A DNA stretch of 64,000 nt from Streptomyces sp. NBC_01750 (GCF_035918095.1 NZ_CP109137.1:8186001-8250000); one strand, 5' to 3'; counted from the first letter of the stretch, positions 53,755 to 62,493 are shown. Notes: generated from the sequence alone by a model not told the origin. Made by a program: numbers and translations.

Positions 53755-54666
53755 TCAGAGGTGATCCCCGGGGGCGGCTCGGACCCCGAACATCATCAGC
53801 CCGATCGTGTGATCGGCTACGTTGCCGCGACGACCTGACCGCGCGGTGGCACCTTCATCGCGACACCCGTGGACTGGATGGTCTTCGCATTCGGTATCTG
53901 CTCCTTCGGGTTCTCCAACCCCGGAAGGGACACCGACGCCTTCCCGTCGCCCCACTTTCAGCCGCCCGGGCAGGGTGGTCTCGGTCCGTGAGCAGCCGCG
54001 GTCGACGCACTCCCGCATGACGGTCCAGATCCGCAGCAAACCGGCTCGCACCTCGCTCTCGCTCCGCCAGGACAGTTCATTGGCGAGCATGACTCCGCTC
54101 AGGGGCAGGCCGGACTCGTAGGCGCGCAGCAGCAGTTCGGACGCGGAGTGGAAGGGGAGGCGTACGGGTGTGTCGTCGTGCTTGATCCGGTCGGCTCCGG
54201 AGGCGGTCTCGTCGACGACGAAGCCGCCGCCCACCGAGTAGTACGTACGTGTCCGCAGCTCGCCGCCCTCGTGGTCCAGAGCCTGGAACCGCATGCCGTT
54301 CGGGTGGAACGGCAGGGTGCGCCTGCGGTGGAGGTCGCGCTCGCGGAAGTCCACGTCCTTGACGCCCAGGAGTCGCAGCCGGCCCGTCTCGCGGATCCGG
54401 CGCACCCGGTCGTCCACGGTGTGGGTGTCCACGGTTTCGGGATCCTCGCCCTCCAGGCCCAGGAGTACCGCCTTGTCGCTGCCGTGACCGTGGCCGGTGG
54501 CGCCGAGGGATCCGAAGAGCTCTGCCCGCACCGAGACGGCACGGGCCAGCAGGCTGTCCTCGTTCAGTGCGGTGACGAAGAGGCGGGCTGCTTTCATCGG
54601 CCCCACGGTGTGCGAGCTGGAGGGCCCGATACCCACTTTGAACAGGTCGAAGACGCTGATCGCAAC
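53755..54666 (-). pseudogene. sdaA: L-serine dehydratase (sdaA), N-terminal half of a broken gene
   Basis: The first 240 or so codons match the start of actinobacterial SdaA: ISVFDLFKVGIGPSSSHTVGP, GSLGATGHGHGSDKAVLLGL, LPFHPNGMRF, YYSVGGGFVVDE and a MRECVDRGCS region ending at LPGRLKVGRR (about 53940). The frame then leaves SdaA for unrelated residues until 53755. The C-terminal half, which carries the conserved Cys ligands of the 4Fe-4S cluster, is missing here; only its last codons survive at 48.2 kb. The expected start position (six bases after GGAGGG) is GTT, not GTG. The enzyme would turn serine into pyruvate, the last step of glycine-betaine breakdown; as it stands it should be inactive. 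Confidence 0.85.
53817..53951 (-). pseudogene. C-terminal scrap of an unidentified gene
   Basis: In a frame different from the sdaA fragment that overlaps it, the minus strand reads KWGDGKASVSLPGLENPKEQ, then IPNAKTIQSTGVAMKVPPRG and a short tail before TAG at 53817. The codon bias is strong and the residue pattern looks like a real conserved tail. A TGA precedes it in frame, at the join with sdaA. I do not recognise the parent protein. Confidence 0.4.
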
Positions 54667-54687
54667 GTCGTTCCCTCCGGATCGTGA

Positions 54688-54704
54688 GTTGTGTACTGCG
54701 CACA
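54688..54704. promoter_or_regulatory. Candidate IclR operator upstream of sdaA
   Basis: GTTGTG-TACTG-CGCACA, a variant of the 17-bp dyad GTTGCG-N5-CGCAAC found in front of other genes of the choline/betaine locus. It lies just upstream of the sdaA fragment. A further GTTGCG half-site begins at 54708. Confidence 0.5.
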
Positions 54705-54789
54705 GGGTTGCGTAAAAAGAAACATGGAACAAGGGGTCGGCCTGTCCGGGGGATGCCTTGACACGGGCTTTGGGGGACTTCAAACTGGC

Positions 54790-54806
54790 GTTGCGCTAAC
54801 CGCAAT
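54790..54806. promoter_or_regulatory. Candidate IclR operator upstream of the Rieske ferredoxin
   Basis: GTTGCG-CTAAC-CGCAAT matches the 17-bp dyad at 11 of 12 arm positions. It is 40 bases upstream of the ferredoxin start in the region divergent from sdaA. Confidence 0.6.
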
Positions 54807-54845
54807 CCGTTCCGCTATATGCACCCGAGCGCCCGAGGTGTCATG

Positions 54846-55205
54846 ATGATTCCCGCGTGCCGTCTCGCGGATCTGCCGCGAGGTGAGGCCCACCGGCTCG
54901 ACATCGATCCGCCCGTCTCGGTGTTCCATACCGATGACGGCGAGGTCTTCGCCATCGACGACACTTGCACCCACCAGGACGCGTCGCTCGCCGACGGCTG
55001 GCTGGAGGGGTGCGAGGTCGAATGCCCGCTGCACGCCTCGAAGTTCGACCTCCGGACGGGGGCCGTCGACTCACCGCCGGCCAAGCTTCCGGTCCGTACC
55101 CATCAGGTGCTGATCGAGGACGGCATGATCTACGTACAGCCGTCCACGGATGCGCCGAATCTGCCGCCCTGTATCGTGGCGCGGCTCGCCGGGGGTCCCG
55201 CGTGA
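54846..55205 (+). CDS. Rieske-type ferredoxin of a multicomponent oxygenase
   Basis: A 119-residue Rieske ferredoxin. The 2Fe-2S ligands are in CTHQDASL and CPLHASKF (C-x-H and C-x2-H), spaced as in BphF/NdoA-type electron carriers. ATG 54846 was chosen for GAGGTG upstream; ATGs at 54843 and 54819 are in frame. It overlaps the reductase gene (GTGA) and precedes the Rieske oxygenase gene. It is expected to pass electrons from the reductase to the oxygenase that demethylates glycine betaine or a related compound. Confidence 0.9.
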   Translation: MIPACRLADLPRGEAHRLDIDPPVSVFHTDDGEVFAIDDTCTHQDASLADGWLEGCEVECPLHASKFDLRTGAVDSPPAKLPVRTHQVLIEDGMIYVQPSTDAPNLPPCIVARLAGGPA

Positions 55206-56365
55206 GGACTGTCGCCGTGGTCGGCGCCTCGCTCGCGGGGCTGTCGGCCGCACGCTCCCTGCGGAAGCAGGGCTACGACGGACGGCTCGTCGTGATCGGT
55301 GACGAGCCGCACCGGCCGTACGACAGACCGCCGTTGTCCAAGGAGTTCCTCGCCGGCGCGATCGGTGAAGCGGACCTCGCGCTGGAGACGGACGGCGAGG
55401 ACCTGCAGGCAGAGTGGCTGCTCGGCATGCGTGCCGCGGGATTCGACCCCGGTGACCGCGCCCTGAAGCTCGCTGACGGCCGGTCCGTCCGTGCCGACGG
55501 GGTCGTCATCGCCACCGGTGCGACCGCGCGCATGCTGCCGGGCGGTGACGGCCTGGCCGGGGTGCATACGCTGCGCACCCTGGACGACGCCCGTGCCCTG
55601 CGGGCCGACCTGGCCGAGGGCGGGCGGCTGGTGGTGATCGGTGGCGGGTTCATCGGCGCCGAAGTCGCCTCGACCGCGTACGGCCTGGGGCTTGACGTGA
55701 CGGTCGTCGAGGCCGCGCCGACTCCGCTGGCCGGGCCGCTCGGCGAGCTGATGGGAGGCGTCGTCTCCACGCTCCACGCGGATCACGGCGTACGCCTGCT
55801 GTGCGGCGTCGGCGTCAAAGGGCTGAGCGGGACGGCCCGCGTAGAGGCGGTCCTGCTGGAGGACGGACGGTGCCTCCCGGCCGACACCGTCGTCGTCGGC
55901 GTGGGCGCCCGCCCGTGCGTCGAGTGGCTGGACGGGTGTGGCGTCGTGCTGGACAACGGCGTCAAGTGCGGCGCGGACGGCCGCACAAGCGTGTCCGGTC
56001 TGGTCGCGGTCGGAGACTGCGCGTCCTGGTACGACCCGGTCGCCGGGGTCCACCGTCGCGTCGAGCACTGGACCGGCGCGCGGGAACGGCCCGATGCGGC
56101 CGTGGCCGCGCTGCTGTCCGGCGGCGCGGCAACGCCGGGCGTGCCCAAGCCGCCGTATTTCTGGTCGGACCAGTACGGCGTACGGATCCAGTTCGCCGGG
56201 CACTCCGCCGGAGCCGACAGTGTGACGGTCGAGGAGGGGCTCCCGGACGACCGCAGCTTCCTGGCGGTCTACCGGCGGTCGGGGCATCCGGTCGCGGTCC
56301 TCGGAATGAACCAGCCGCGCCTGTTCACCCGCTGGCGCAAGCAGCTCTCCGCCAGCACGTTCTGA
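55202..56365 (+). CDS. Ferredoxin reductase (FAD/NADH-dependent)
   Basis: A 387-residue BphA4/ArhA4-type reductase. The first dinucleotide fold is VAVVGASLAGLSAARSLRKQGY (residue 4 on), then YDRPPLSKEFL and a second nucleotide site LVVIGGGFIGAEVASTAYGLG (about 143-163). The FAD-contact VGDCAS motif lies near residue 273. NADH electrons go through FAD to the Rieske ferredoxin encoded upstream. GTG 55202 overlaps the ferredoxin stop by four bases. The operon continues with the oxygenase 127 bases downstream. Confidence 0.93.
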   Translation: MRTVAVVGASLAGLSAARSLRKQGYDGRLVVIGDEPHRPYDRPPLSKEFLAGAIGEADLALETDGEDLQAEWLLGMRAAGFDPGDRALKLADGRSVRADGVVIATGATARMLPGGDGLAGVHTLRTLDDARALRADLAEGGRLVVIGGGFIGAEVASTAYGLGLDVTVVEAAPTPLAGPLGELMGGVVSTLHADHGVRLLCGVGVKGLSGTARVEAVLLEDGRCLPADTVVVGVGARPCVEWLDGCGVVLDNGVKCGADGRTSVSGLVAVGDCASWYDPVAGVHRRVEHWTGARERPDAAVAALLSGGAATPGVPKPPYFWSDQYGVRIQFAGHSAGADSVTVEEGLPDDRSFLAVYRRSGHPVAVLGMNQPRLFTRWRKQLSASTF

Positions 56366-56492
56366 CGCCACTCGTGGGGCGCCGCCTGCAGTTGCCCATC
56401 ACGCCCTTCATGCATACCGCACCACGCCGCTCGGACTACCTCGTCCCGGGCGCGACGACCGACCGACGACGTCACCCCGCGAGGAGTGCACC

Positions 56493-57626
56493 ATGAGCTC
56501 GACCAGCCTGCCGGACAGCCTGATCGCCACGCTCCCCGGCTCCTATTACACCGATCCCCAGATCTTCACCCAGGAGCAGGAGCGCATCTTCGAGGAGATG
56601 TGGTTCTGCGTCGCGCGTTCCTCGGATCTGGCCAGGCCCGGCGCCTTCCGGACCGTCGAGGTGGGCCGCGAGAGCATCCTCGTCACCCGGGCCCGGGACA
56701 GCTCCGTCCGCGCCTTCTTCAATGTCTGCCGGCACCGCGGCGCCAAGCTGTGTACGGAGGAGACCGGCGAGGTCAAGCGGGCCTTTCAGTGCCCGTACCA
56801 CGCGTGGACGTACGACCTGACGGGCAAGCTCGTCGCGGCGCCCAACCTCACGAAGATGCCCGACGTCGGCCGTGTCGAGTACGGCCTGGCGAATGTGGCC
56901 GCTCGCGAATGGCTTGGCTATGTCTGGGTCTGTCTGGCGGAGACCCCGCCCTCCTTCGAGGAACAGGTCATCGGCGAGGTCGTCGCACGGCTGGGTGACG
57001 TGGAGTCGATCGAGCGCTACGACATGGAAAGTCTCGAAGTCGGCAGGCGGATCGTCTACGACGTGAAGGCGAACTGGAAGCTCATCATCGAGAACTTCAT
57101 GGAGTGCTACCACTGCGCCACGATTCACCCGGAACTCACCGAGGTTCTGCCGGAGTTCGCCGACGGCTATGCCGCGCAGTACTACGTCGGCCACGGCGCC
57201 GAATTCGGCGCGGACATCAAGGGCTTCACCGTGGACGGCTCCGAAGGACTGGACCGCATCCCCGGGGTCTCCGAGGACCAGGACCGCCGCTACTACGCGA
57301 TCACCGTCCCACCGCAGGTATTCATCAATCTCGTCCCCGACCACGTGATCTTCCACCGGATGTACCCGGTCGCCGTCGACCGCACGATCGTCGAGTGCGA
57401 CTGGCTCTATCTCAAGGACGTGGTGGACAGCGGCAGGGATGTCAGCCGGTCCGTGGAGCTCTTCGACCGGGTCAACCGGCAGGATTTCGACGCCTGCGAG
57501 CGCTGCCAGCCCGCGATGAGCTCCCGCCTGTATGCCAAGGGCGGGGTACTCGTCCCCAGCGAGCACCACATCGGCGCGTTCCACGAGTGGATCCACGAGC
57601 GCCTCGGTACCCGGCAACCGGAGTAG
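56493..57626 (+). CDS. Rieske non-heme iron oxygenase, probable glycine betaine demethylase (GbcA-like)
   Basis: A 377-residue oxygenase alpha subunit. The Rieske centre is in CRHRGAKLC and FQCPYHAW (about residues 75-100). The mononuclear-iron site is in ENFMECYHCATIHPEL (about 196-211), and the bridging Asp/Glu pattern is that of the choline-monooxygenase/GbcA branch. In this locus, with choline and betaine-aldehyde dehydrogenases, it most likely oxidatively demethylates glycine betaine to dimethylglycine and formaldehyde. A related compound such as stachydrine is the alternative. It is preceded by a GAGGAGTGCACC-type site. A weak operator-like GTTGCC-N5-CGCCCT lies at 56391. Confidence 0.85.
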   Translation: MSSTSLPDSLIATLPGSYYTDPQIFTQEQERIFEEMWFCVARSSDLARPGAFRTVEVGRESILVTRARDSSVRAFFNVCRHRGAKLCTEETGEVKRAFQCPYHAWTYDLTGKLVAAPNLTKMPDVGRVEYGLANVAAREWLGYVWVCLAETPPSFEEQVIGEVVARLGDVESIERYDMESLEVGRRIVYDVKANWKLIIENFMECYHCATIHPELTEVLPEFADGYAAQYYVGHGAEFGADIKGFTVDGSEGLDRIPGVSEDQDRRYYAITVPPQVFINLVPDHVIFHRMYPVAVDRTIVECDWLYLKDVVDSGRDVSRSVELFDRVNRQDFDACERCQPAMSSRLYAKGGVLVPSEHHIGAFHEWIHERLGTRQPE

Positions 57627-57768
57627 ACCGACGACGGCACGCAACGGCGCCGCCGCCCGAAAACCCGGCGACGACGACCTGGAGATCAGCGGGAGCAAGA
57701 CCTGGGCCGACGGGAATCCCCGCGATACCCCACGCCCTGCCTGCGGATCCGGCTGCAGCGCGCCCGGG
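57627..57768. other. Short gap between the oxygenase and IclR genes
   Basis: This 142-base stretch lies between convergent genes. It stays open in one plus-strand frame, but with no recognisable family. No clear hairpin is present. Confidence 0.35.
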
Positions 57769-58566
57769 TCAGCCCAGGTAGCCCATCCGGTGACTGATCT
57801 CGTCCGCGCCCTCGATCAGCAACGGGGCGAGTTCGCGCATGCGCTCCTCGGTGAACCGGTACGAAGGGCCCGAGGCGCTGAGTGCCGCGATGACCTCTCC
57901 GTCCCTGTTGCGGACCGGCGCGGCCATGGCGTGCAGCCCGAGCTCCAGCTCCTCCAGAGTCCAGGAGTAGCCGTGCTCCCTGACGTCGGCGAGGTTCTTC
58001 TCGAGCTTTGTCTTCCCCGTCAGGGTGCGCGGGGTCATCTTCTTCAGGCCCGTCTGCGCCAGCAGTTCGGCGCGCTCCTTGGAGGGCAGGTGGGCCAGCA
58101 GGATCTTGCCGCTGGAGGTGGCGTGCAGCGGGGTCAGCTGGCCGACCCAGTTGTGCGCCGCGACCGCCGCGGGCCCGCGCACCTGAAAGAGGTTGATCGC
58201 GAAGTGTTCCTGCATGACGGCGATGTTGACGGTCTCGCCCATCTCCTCGGCGAGGCGCTCGCAGACCGGGCGGCCCTGCTGCGTGATGTCGATGCGGCCC
58301 GTGACCGCGCCGGCCAGGCGCACGATGCCGAAGCCGAGACGGTACTTGCCGCGCTCGCCCGCCTGCTCCACCAGACCGCGCGATTCCAGTGCGCCGAGCA
58401 GGCGGAACGCCGTGGATTTGTGGACATCGATCTCGGCTGCCACGTCACTGACGCCTGCTTCGCCCTGTTGGGCAAGGATTTCCAGCACGCTGATGGCGCG
58501 GTCGACGGACTGGACCCCGCCGGGCTGCGAACCGGTCGTTTCGGTATCTGGACTGTAGTTGCTCAC
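57769..58566 (-). CDS. IclR family regulator of the choline/betaine locus
   Basis: A 265-residue regulator. The winged helix is at about residues 18-80 (SVDRAISVLEILAQQGEAGVSDVAAEIDVHKSTAFRLLGALESRGLVE) and the IclR effector domain follows (about 95-260), with GKYRLGFGIVRLAG, SSGKILLAHLP and ALSASGPSYRF. GTG 58566 lacks a ribosome site but lies six bases after TATAGT, suggesting a leaderless transcript. It is divergent from choline dehydrogenase; the intergenic region has a perfect GTTGCG-N5-CGCAAC dyad. The likely ligand is betaine, choline or an intermediate. Confidence 0.93.
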   Translation of the reverse strand: MSNYSPDTETTGSQPGGVQSVDRAISVLEILAQQGEAGVSDVAAEIDVHKSTAFRLLGALESRGLVEQAGERGKYRLGFGIVRLAGAVTGRIDITQQGRPVCERLAEEMGETVNIAVMQEHFAINLFQVRGPAAVAAHNWVGQLTPLHATSSGKILLAHLPSKERAELLAQTGLKKMTPRTLTGKTKLEKNLADVREHGYSWTLEELELGLHAMAAPVRNRDGEVIAALSASGPSYRFTEERMRELAPLLIEGADEISHRMGYLG

Positions 58567-58572
58567 AACGAA

Positions 58573-58578
58573 ACTATA
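58573..58578 (-). promoter_or_regulatory. -10 box of a leaderless IclR promoter
   Basis: TATAGT on the minus strand, six bases before the GTG start of the IclR gene, is a good extended -10 box. No clear -35 box lies 17 bases upstream, so activation or a weak promoter is possible. Confidence 0.5.
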
Positions 58579-58623
58579 CGCGCAGTAAACAACAGCCGCG
58601 TAGAGGAACGCACCTCCCCGCAA

Positions 58624-58640
58624 GTTGCGTGGCTCGCAAC
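58624..58640. promoter_or_regulatory. Perfect candidate IclR operator between iclR and choline dehydrogenase
   Basis: GTTGCG-TGGCT-CGCAAC, a perfect six-base dyad with a five-base spacer, 71 bases before the choline dehydrogenase start and 58 before the IclR start. It is the best copy of a motif recurring through the locus. Confidence 0.7.
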
Positions 58641-58710
58641 CTGGTGCGTATAACGCTACTCGTACTAGCATGCCGGGCGTATCGAAAGGCGCGATCGAGA
58701 CGAGGCAGCC

Positions 58711-60369
58711 ATGGCTCCCCAGCAGTACGACTTCGTCATCGTCGGCGGCGGATCGGCCGGCAGCGCACTGGCGAACCGGCTTTCCGCTGATCCGGACAAC
58801 AGCGTTCTGGTGCTGGAGGCCGGCCGGTCCGACTATCCGTGGGACGTGTTCATTCACATGCCGGCGGCGCTGACCTTCCCCATCGGCAGCCGCTTCTACG
58901 ACTGGAAGTACGAATCCGAGCCCGAGCCCCACATGGGCGGCCGCCGTGTCTACCACGCCCGCGGCAAAGTGCTCGGCGGTTCCAGCAGCATCAACGGCAT
59001 GATCTTCCAGCGCGGCAACCCCATGGACTATGAGCGGTGGGCGGCCGACCCGGGCATGGAGACCTGGGACTACGCGCACTGCCTGCCGTACTTCCGGCGG
59101 ATGGAGAACTGCCTGGCGGCCGACCCGGACGACGAGTTCCGCGGCCACGACGGCCCCCTCGTCCTCGAACGCGGCCCGGCCTCCAGCCCCCTCTTCCCCG
59201 CCTTCCTCGAGGCCGTCCAGGAGGCCGGCTACCCCCGCACCGACGACGTCAACGGCTATCGGCAGGAAGGCTTCGCCCCGTTCGACCGCAACGTCCACCG
59301 AGGTCGCCGCCTGTCAGCCGCCAAGGCGTACCTCAAGCCCGTGAAGAGGCGGCCGAACCTCACGGTCAAGACCCGTGCCCTGGTCACTCGCGTGATCTTC
59401 GAGGGCAAGCGCGCAGTCGGTGTCGAGTACCAGCGCGGCCGTGGCAAGCCCCAGCAGGTCCGCGCCCGCGAGGTGATCCTCTGCGGCGGTGCCATCAACT
59501 CCCCGCAACTGCTGCAGCTGTCCGGCGTAGGCAACGCGGAGGAGCTGGGCGCGCTCGGCATCGACGTCGTCCACGACCTCCCCGGCGTCGGCGAGAACCT
59601 CCAGGATCACCTGGAGGTGTACGTCCAGTACGCCTGCAGGCAGCCGGTCTCCATGCAGCCGTACATGGCGAAGTGGCGTGCCCCGTTCATCGGCCTCCAG
59701 TGGCTCTTCCGCAAGGGCCCGGCCGCTACCAATCACTTCGAGGCCGGCGGCTTCGCCCGCAGCAACGAGGACGTGGACTACCCCAACCTGATGTTCCACT
59801 TCCTGCCCGTCGCGGTCCGCTACGACGGCTCCTCACCCTCCGGCGGACACGGCTACCAAGTGCACGTCGGACCCATGTACTCCGACGCCATCGGCTCCGT
59901 GAAGGTCAGGAGCAAGGACCCGCGCGAGCACCCGGCCCTGCGTTTCAACTACCTGTCCACCGAACAGGACCGCCGCGAGTGGGTCGAGGCGGTCCGGGTG
60001 ACCCGCAAGCTCCTCAACCAGCCCGCGCTCGCCCCGTACAACGGCGGAGAGGTCTCGCCCGGACCGTCCGTGGAGAGTGACGAGGAGATCCTCGCCTGGG
60101 TCGCGAAGGAGGGCGAAACCGCCCTGCACCCTTCCTGCACCTGCAAGATGGGCACCGACGAGATGGCCGTCGTCGACCCCGCCAGCATGCGCGTGCACGG
60201 TCTTGAGGGACTGCGCGTGGTGGACGCCTCGGTGATGCCCTATGTCACCAACGGCAATATCTACGCGCCGGTGATGATGATCGCCGAGAAGGCCGCCGAC
60301 CTCATTCTCGGCAAGGATCCCCTGCCGTCCTCCAAGGCCGTGTACTACAGGCACCGCGATCCGCGGTGA
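58711..60369 (+). CDS. betA: Choline dehydrogenase (GMC oxidoreductase)
   Basis: A 552-residue FAD-dependent GMC enzyme. The N-terminal [17 protein letters not shown] (about 9-25), [23 protein letters not shown] (about 90-112), [15 protein letters not shown] (about 260) and C-terminal HPSCTCKMG with VTNGN active-site region are all present. It oxidises choline to betaine aldehyde (and possibly on to betaine). It starts at ATG 58711 with GAGG upstream and overlaps the MTHFR-like gene by four bases. The operator lies just upstream. Confidence 0.92.
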   Translation: MAPQQYDFVIVGGGSAGSALANRLSADPDNSVLVLEAGRSDYPWDVFIHMPAALTFPIGSRFYDWKYESEPEPHMGGRRVYHARGKVLGGSSSINGMIFQRGNPMDYERWAADPGMETWDYAHCLPYFRRMENCLAADPDDEFRGHDGPLVLERGPASSPLFPAFLEAVQEAGYPRTDDVNGYRQEGFAPFDRNVHRGRRLSAAKAYLKPVKRRPNLTVKTRALVTRVIFEGKRAVGVEYQRGRGKPQQVRAREVILCGGAINSPQLLQLSGVGNAEELGALGIDVVHDLPGVGENLQDHLEVYVQYACRQPVSMQPYMAKWRAPFIGLQWLFRKGPAATNHFEAGGFARSNEDVDYPNLMFHFLPVAVRYDGSSPSGGHGYQVHVGPMYSDAIGSVKVRSKDPREHPALRFNYLSTEQDRREWVEAVRVTRKLLNQPALAPYNGGEVSPGPSVESDEEILAWVAKEGETALHPSCTCKMGTDEMAVVDPASMRVHGLEGLRVVDASVMPYVTNGNIYAPVMMIAEKAADLILGKDPLPSSKAVYYRHRDPR

Positions 60370-61190
60370 GAACGCTGCTGAAGAGCGTCCGGTACGAAGT
60401 CCTGCCGGCGAAGTCCACCGAGGACAAGGTTCTCGCCGATGTGCCGCACGACGTGGTGGTCACGGTCACCGCTTCGCCGGTCAAGGGCCTGGAGCCGACC
60501 CTGGACCTGGCGACCCGGCTGGCCGCGCACGACTACCGCGTCGTGCCGCACGTTCCCGCCCGGCTGCTGCGGGACGGTGCCCATGTGGCGGAGGTCGTCC
60601 ATCGGCTGCGCGAGGCAGGCGTGGATGACGTCTTCGTACCTGCCGGGGACGCCGATCCGCCCGCCGGCCCGTACGAGGGCGCGCTGCCCCTGCTACGGCA
60701 CCTCGCGGAGCTGGGAAGCCCCTTCGCCCGGGTCGGCATCACCGGCTACCCGGAGAGACATCCGCTCATCGACGACGACATCACCATCCAGGCGATGTGG
60801 GACAAGCATGCCCACGCGACGTACATAGTCAGCAACTTGTGCTTCGACTCGCGCGTGCTGGGCGAGTGGGTGACACGGGTGCGGCGGCGCGATGTCACGC
60901 TCCCGGTGTATGTGGGCGTGGCCGGGCCCGTCGAGCGTACGAAGCTGCTTGCGATGGCGGCGAAGATCGGTGTGGGGGAGTCGACGCGCTTCCTGGCCCG
61001 GCACGCCTCCTGGTTCGTGCGCTTCGCGGCGCCGGGCGGCTACGCGCCGGAGCGGCTGCTGCGGCGCAGCGCGCCCGTGCTGACCGCGCCCTCGGCGGCG
61101 GTGGCGGGCCTGCACCTTTTCACGTTCAACCAGATCGCCGAGACGGAGCGCTGGCGGCAGGCCATGCTGGACCGCCTCGACGGGTGTTAG
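60366..61190 (+). CDS. Methylenetetrahydrofolate reductase-like protein
   Basis: A 274-residue TIM-barrel protein of the MTHFR family: [30 protein letters not shown], then [19 protein letters not shown] and [11 protein letters not shown], with [12 protein letters not shown] in place of the usual quinone/flavin contacts. In a betaine pathway, formaldehyde and methyl groups released by demethylation enter the folate pool, so a reductase or a related folate enzyme makes sense. It is shorter than the classical enzyme (about 300) and lacks a clear full flavin set. GTG 60366 overlaps the choline dehydrogenase stop by four bases. The stop is followed by a large palindromic repeat. Confidence 0.82.
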   Translation: MRTLLKSVRYEVLPAKSTEDKVLADVPHDVVVTVTASPVKGLEPTLDLATRLAAHDYRVVPHVPARLLRDGAHVAEVVHRLREAGVDDVFVPAGDADPPAGPYEGALPLLRHLAELGSPFARVGITGYPERHPLIDDDITIQAMWDKHAHATYIVSNLCFDSRVLGEWVTRVRRRDVTLPVYVGVAGPVERTKLLAMAAKIGVGESTRFLARHASWFVRFAAPGGYAPERLLRRSAPVLTAPSAAVAGLHLFTFNQIAETERWRQAMLDRLDGC

Positions 61191-61374
61191 CCCCCACCCG
61201 CGCCTTCCCGAACTGGGGCTCCGCCCCAGACCCCGCGCCTCAAACGCCGGCGGGGCTGAAGGTACGCCCGAGCCGTGCACATTCAGCCCGTCCGGCGATT
61301 GAGGACACGCCCGAAGGGCGTACGGGGTCTGGGGGCTTGCCCCAGTTAACGGGAAGGGGCGGGGTGGGGGCTAA
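61187..61374. repeat. Long imperfect palindrome of the common Streptomyces intergenic type
   Basis: The left arm begins TTAGCCCCCACCC, then GGGGCTCCGCCCCAGACCCCG and TCAAACGCCGG. The right arm mirrors it: CCGGCGATTGAGGA, CGGGGTCTGGGG and ending GGGTGGGGGCTAA. The whole spans 188 bases between convergent genes and can fold into nested stems. Similar elements occur many times between Streptomyces genes and act at least as terminators. Confidence 0.75.
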
Positions 61375-61402
61375 CCCCGCCGCAGGCGCACCCCCGTACC
61401 GC

Positions 61403-62275
61403 TCAGCGGAAGACAACCGTACGGTTCCCGTCGACCATGACGCGGCTCTCGCTGTGCCACTTCACCGCGTGCGCCAGCACCTGCGCCTCCACGTCCCGCC
61501 CCACCGTGACCAGTTCGTCCGGGTCCAGCGAGTGATCCACGCGAACCACGTCCTGCTCGATGATCTGCCCCTCGTCCAGGTCCGGTGTCACATAGTGCGC
61601 CGTGGCGCCGACGAGCTTCACACCGCGGTCGTACGCCTGCCCGTACGGGCGGGCGCCCTTGAAACTGGGCAGGAAGGAGTGGTGGATGTTGATGGCCCGG
61701 CCCTCGAGCTGCTTGCACAGGTCGTCGGAGAGGATCTGCATGTAGCGGGCGAGCACCACCAGGTCGACGTCCAGCTCGCGCACCAGCTCCAGAAGACGTG
61801 CCTCGGCGTCGGCCTTGGTGTCCCTGGTCACCGGGATGTGGTGGAAGGGGATGCCGTAGGTCCCGGCCAGCTCCTCGAACTCGTCGTGATTGGACACGAT
61901 GGCCGGGATTTCGATGTTGAGCGCGCCGGTGCGCCGGCGGAAGAGCAGATCGTTCAGGCAGTGGCCGAATTTCGACACCATGATGAGCGTGCGGGTCGGG
62001 GTCGAGGCGTCCCGCAGGGTCCACGAGATCCGGTAGGCCTCGGCAACGGGGCCGAATCGGTCACGCAGATGTTTCACATCGGTGTCGGGGTCGGACACAG
62101 CGAAGTGGACCCTCATGAAGAAGCGGTCCTGGAGCCGGTCGTCGAACTGCTGGCTCTCCAGGATGTTGCCGGAGTTCCTGACCAGGTAGCCGCTCACGGC
62201 GTGCACCAGTCCGGCCTGGTCCGGGCACGAGAGGGTGAGGACGTATTCGCGGCCAGGTTGCGGTCGAGGGGACAT
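61403..62275 (-). CDS. purU: Formyltetrahydrofolate deformylase
   Basis: A 290-residue PurU. An N-terminal ACT domain (LTLSCPDQAGLVHAVSGYL, about residues 12-90) is followed by the formyl-transfer hydrolase fold with SKFGHCLNDLLFR (about 100-112), ARYMQILSDDL, INIHHSFLPSFKGARPYGQAYDRGVKLVGATAHYVT-type catalytic region (with the His/Asp pair) and the final DHSLDPDELV segment. It releases free THF and formate from 10-formyl-THF, draining one-carbon units made by demethylation of betaine. ATG 62275 follows GGAGG. Two copies of the IclR-like motif lie just upstream. Confidence 0.94.
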   Translation of the reverse strand: MSPRPQPGREYVLTLSCPDQAGLVHAVSGYLVRNSGNILESQQFDDRLQDRFFMRVHFAVSDPDTDVKHLRDRFGPVAEAYRISWTLRDASTPTRTLIMVSKFGHCLNDLLFRRRTGALNIEIPAIVSNHDEFEELAGTYGIPFHHIPVTRDTKADAEARLLELVRELDVDLVVLARYMQILSDDLCKQLEGRAINIHHSFLPSFKGARPYGQAYDRGVKLVGATAHYVTPDLDEGQIIEQDVVRVDHSLDPDELVTVGRDVEAQVLAHAVKWHSESRVMVDGNRTVVFR

Positions 62276-62289
62276 ACGCGGCCTCCGAT

Positions 62290-62325
62290 GGTGCGTATTG
62301 CACAACACGGTGAGTGATACGCAAC
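62290..62325. promoter_or_regulatory. Two candidate IclR operators upstream of purU
   Basis: GGTGCG-TATTG-CACAAC (62290-62306) and GGTGAG-TGATA-CGCAAC (62309-62325) are adjacent variants of the 17-bp dyad, 15 to 50 bases upstream of the purU start on the minus strand. Tandem sites would allow cooperative binding. Confidence 0.5.
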
Positions 62326-62451
62326 ATGGTCCGTCCCTCGCGGGTCCGTGGTCAAGAGAAGGGGGACAACTGGACCTCGGGGTGAAATCCGCCCGTCTCG
62401 CCCTCTTGACGTGGGTCACAGGTTCGGCCAGGGTTCCACCACAAGCAATGC

Positions 62452-62468
62452 GGTGCATGATGCGCAAC
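62452..62468. promoter_or_regulatory. Candidate IclR operator upstream of betaine aldehyde dehydrogenase
   Basis: GGTGCA-TGATG-CGCAAC keeps the right arm exactly and four of six left-arm bases of the dyad; it is 26 bases upstream of the betB start. Confidence 0.55.
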
Positions 62469-62493
62469 GAACTTCGGTCGAAGGGTTCCGCTC

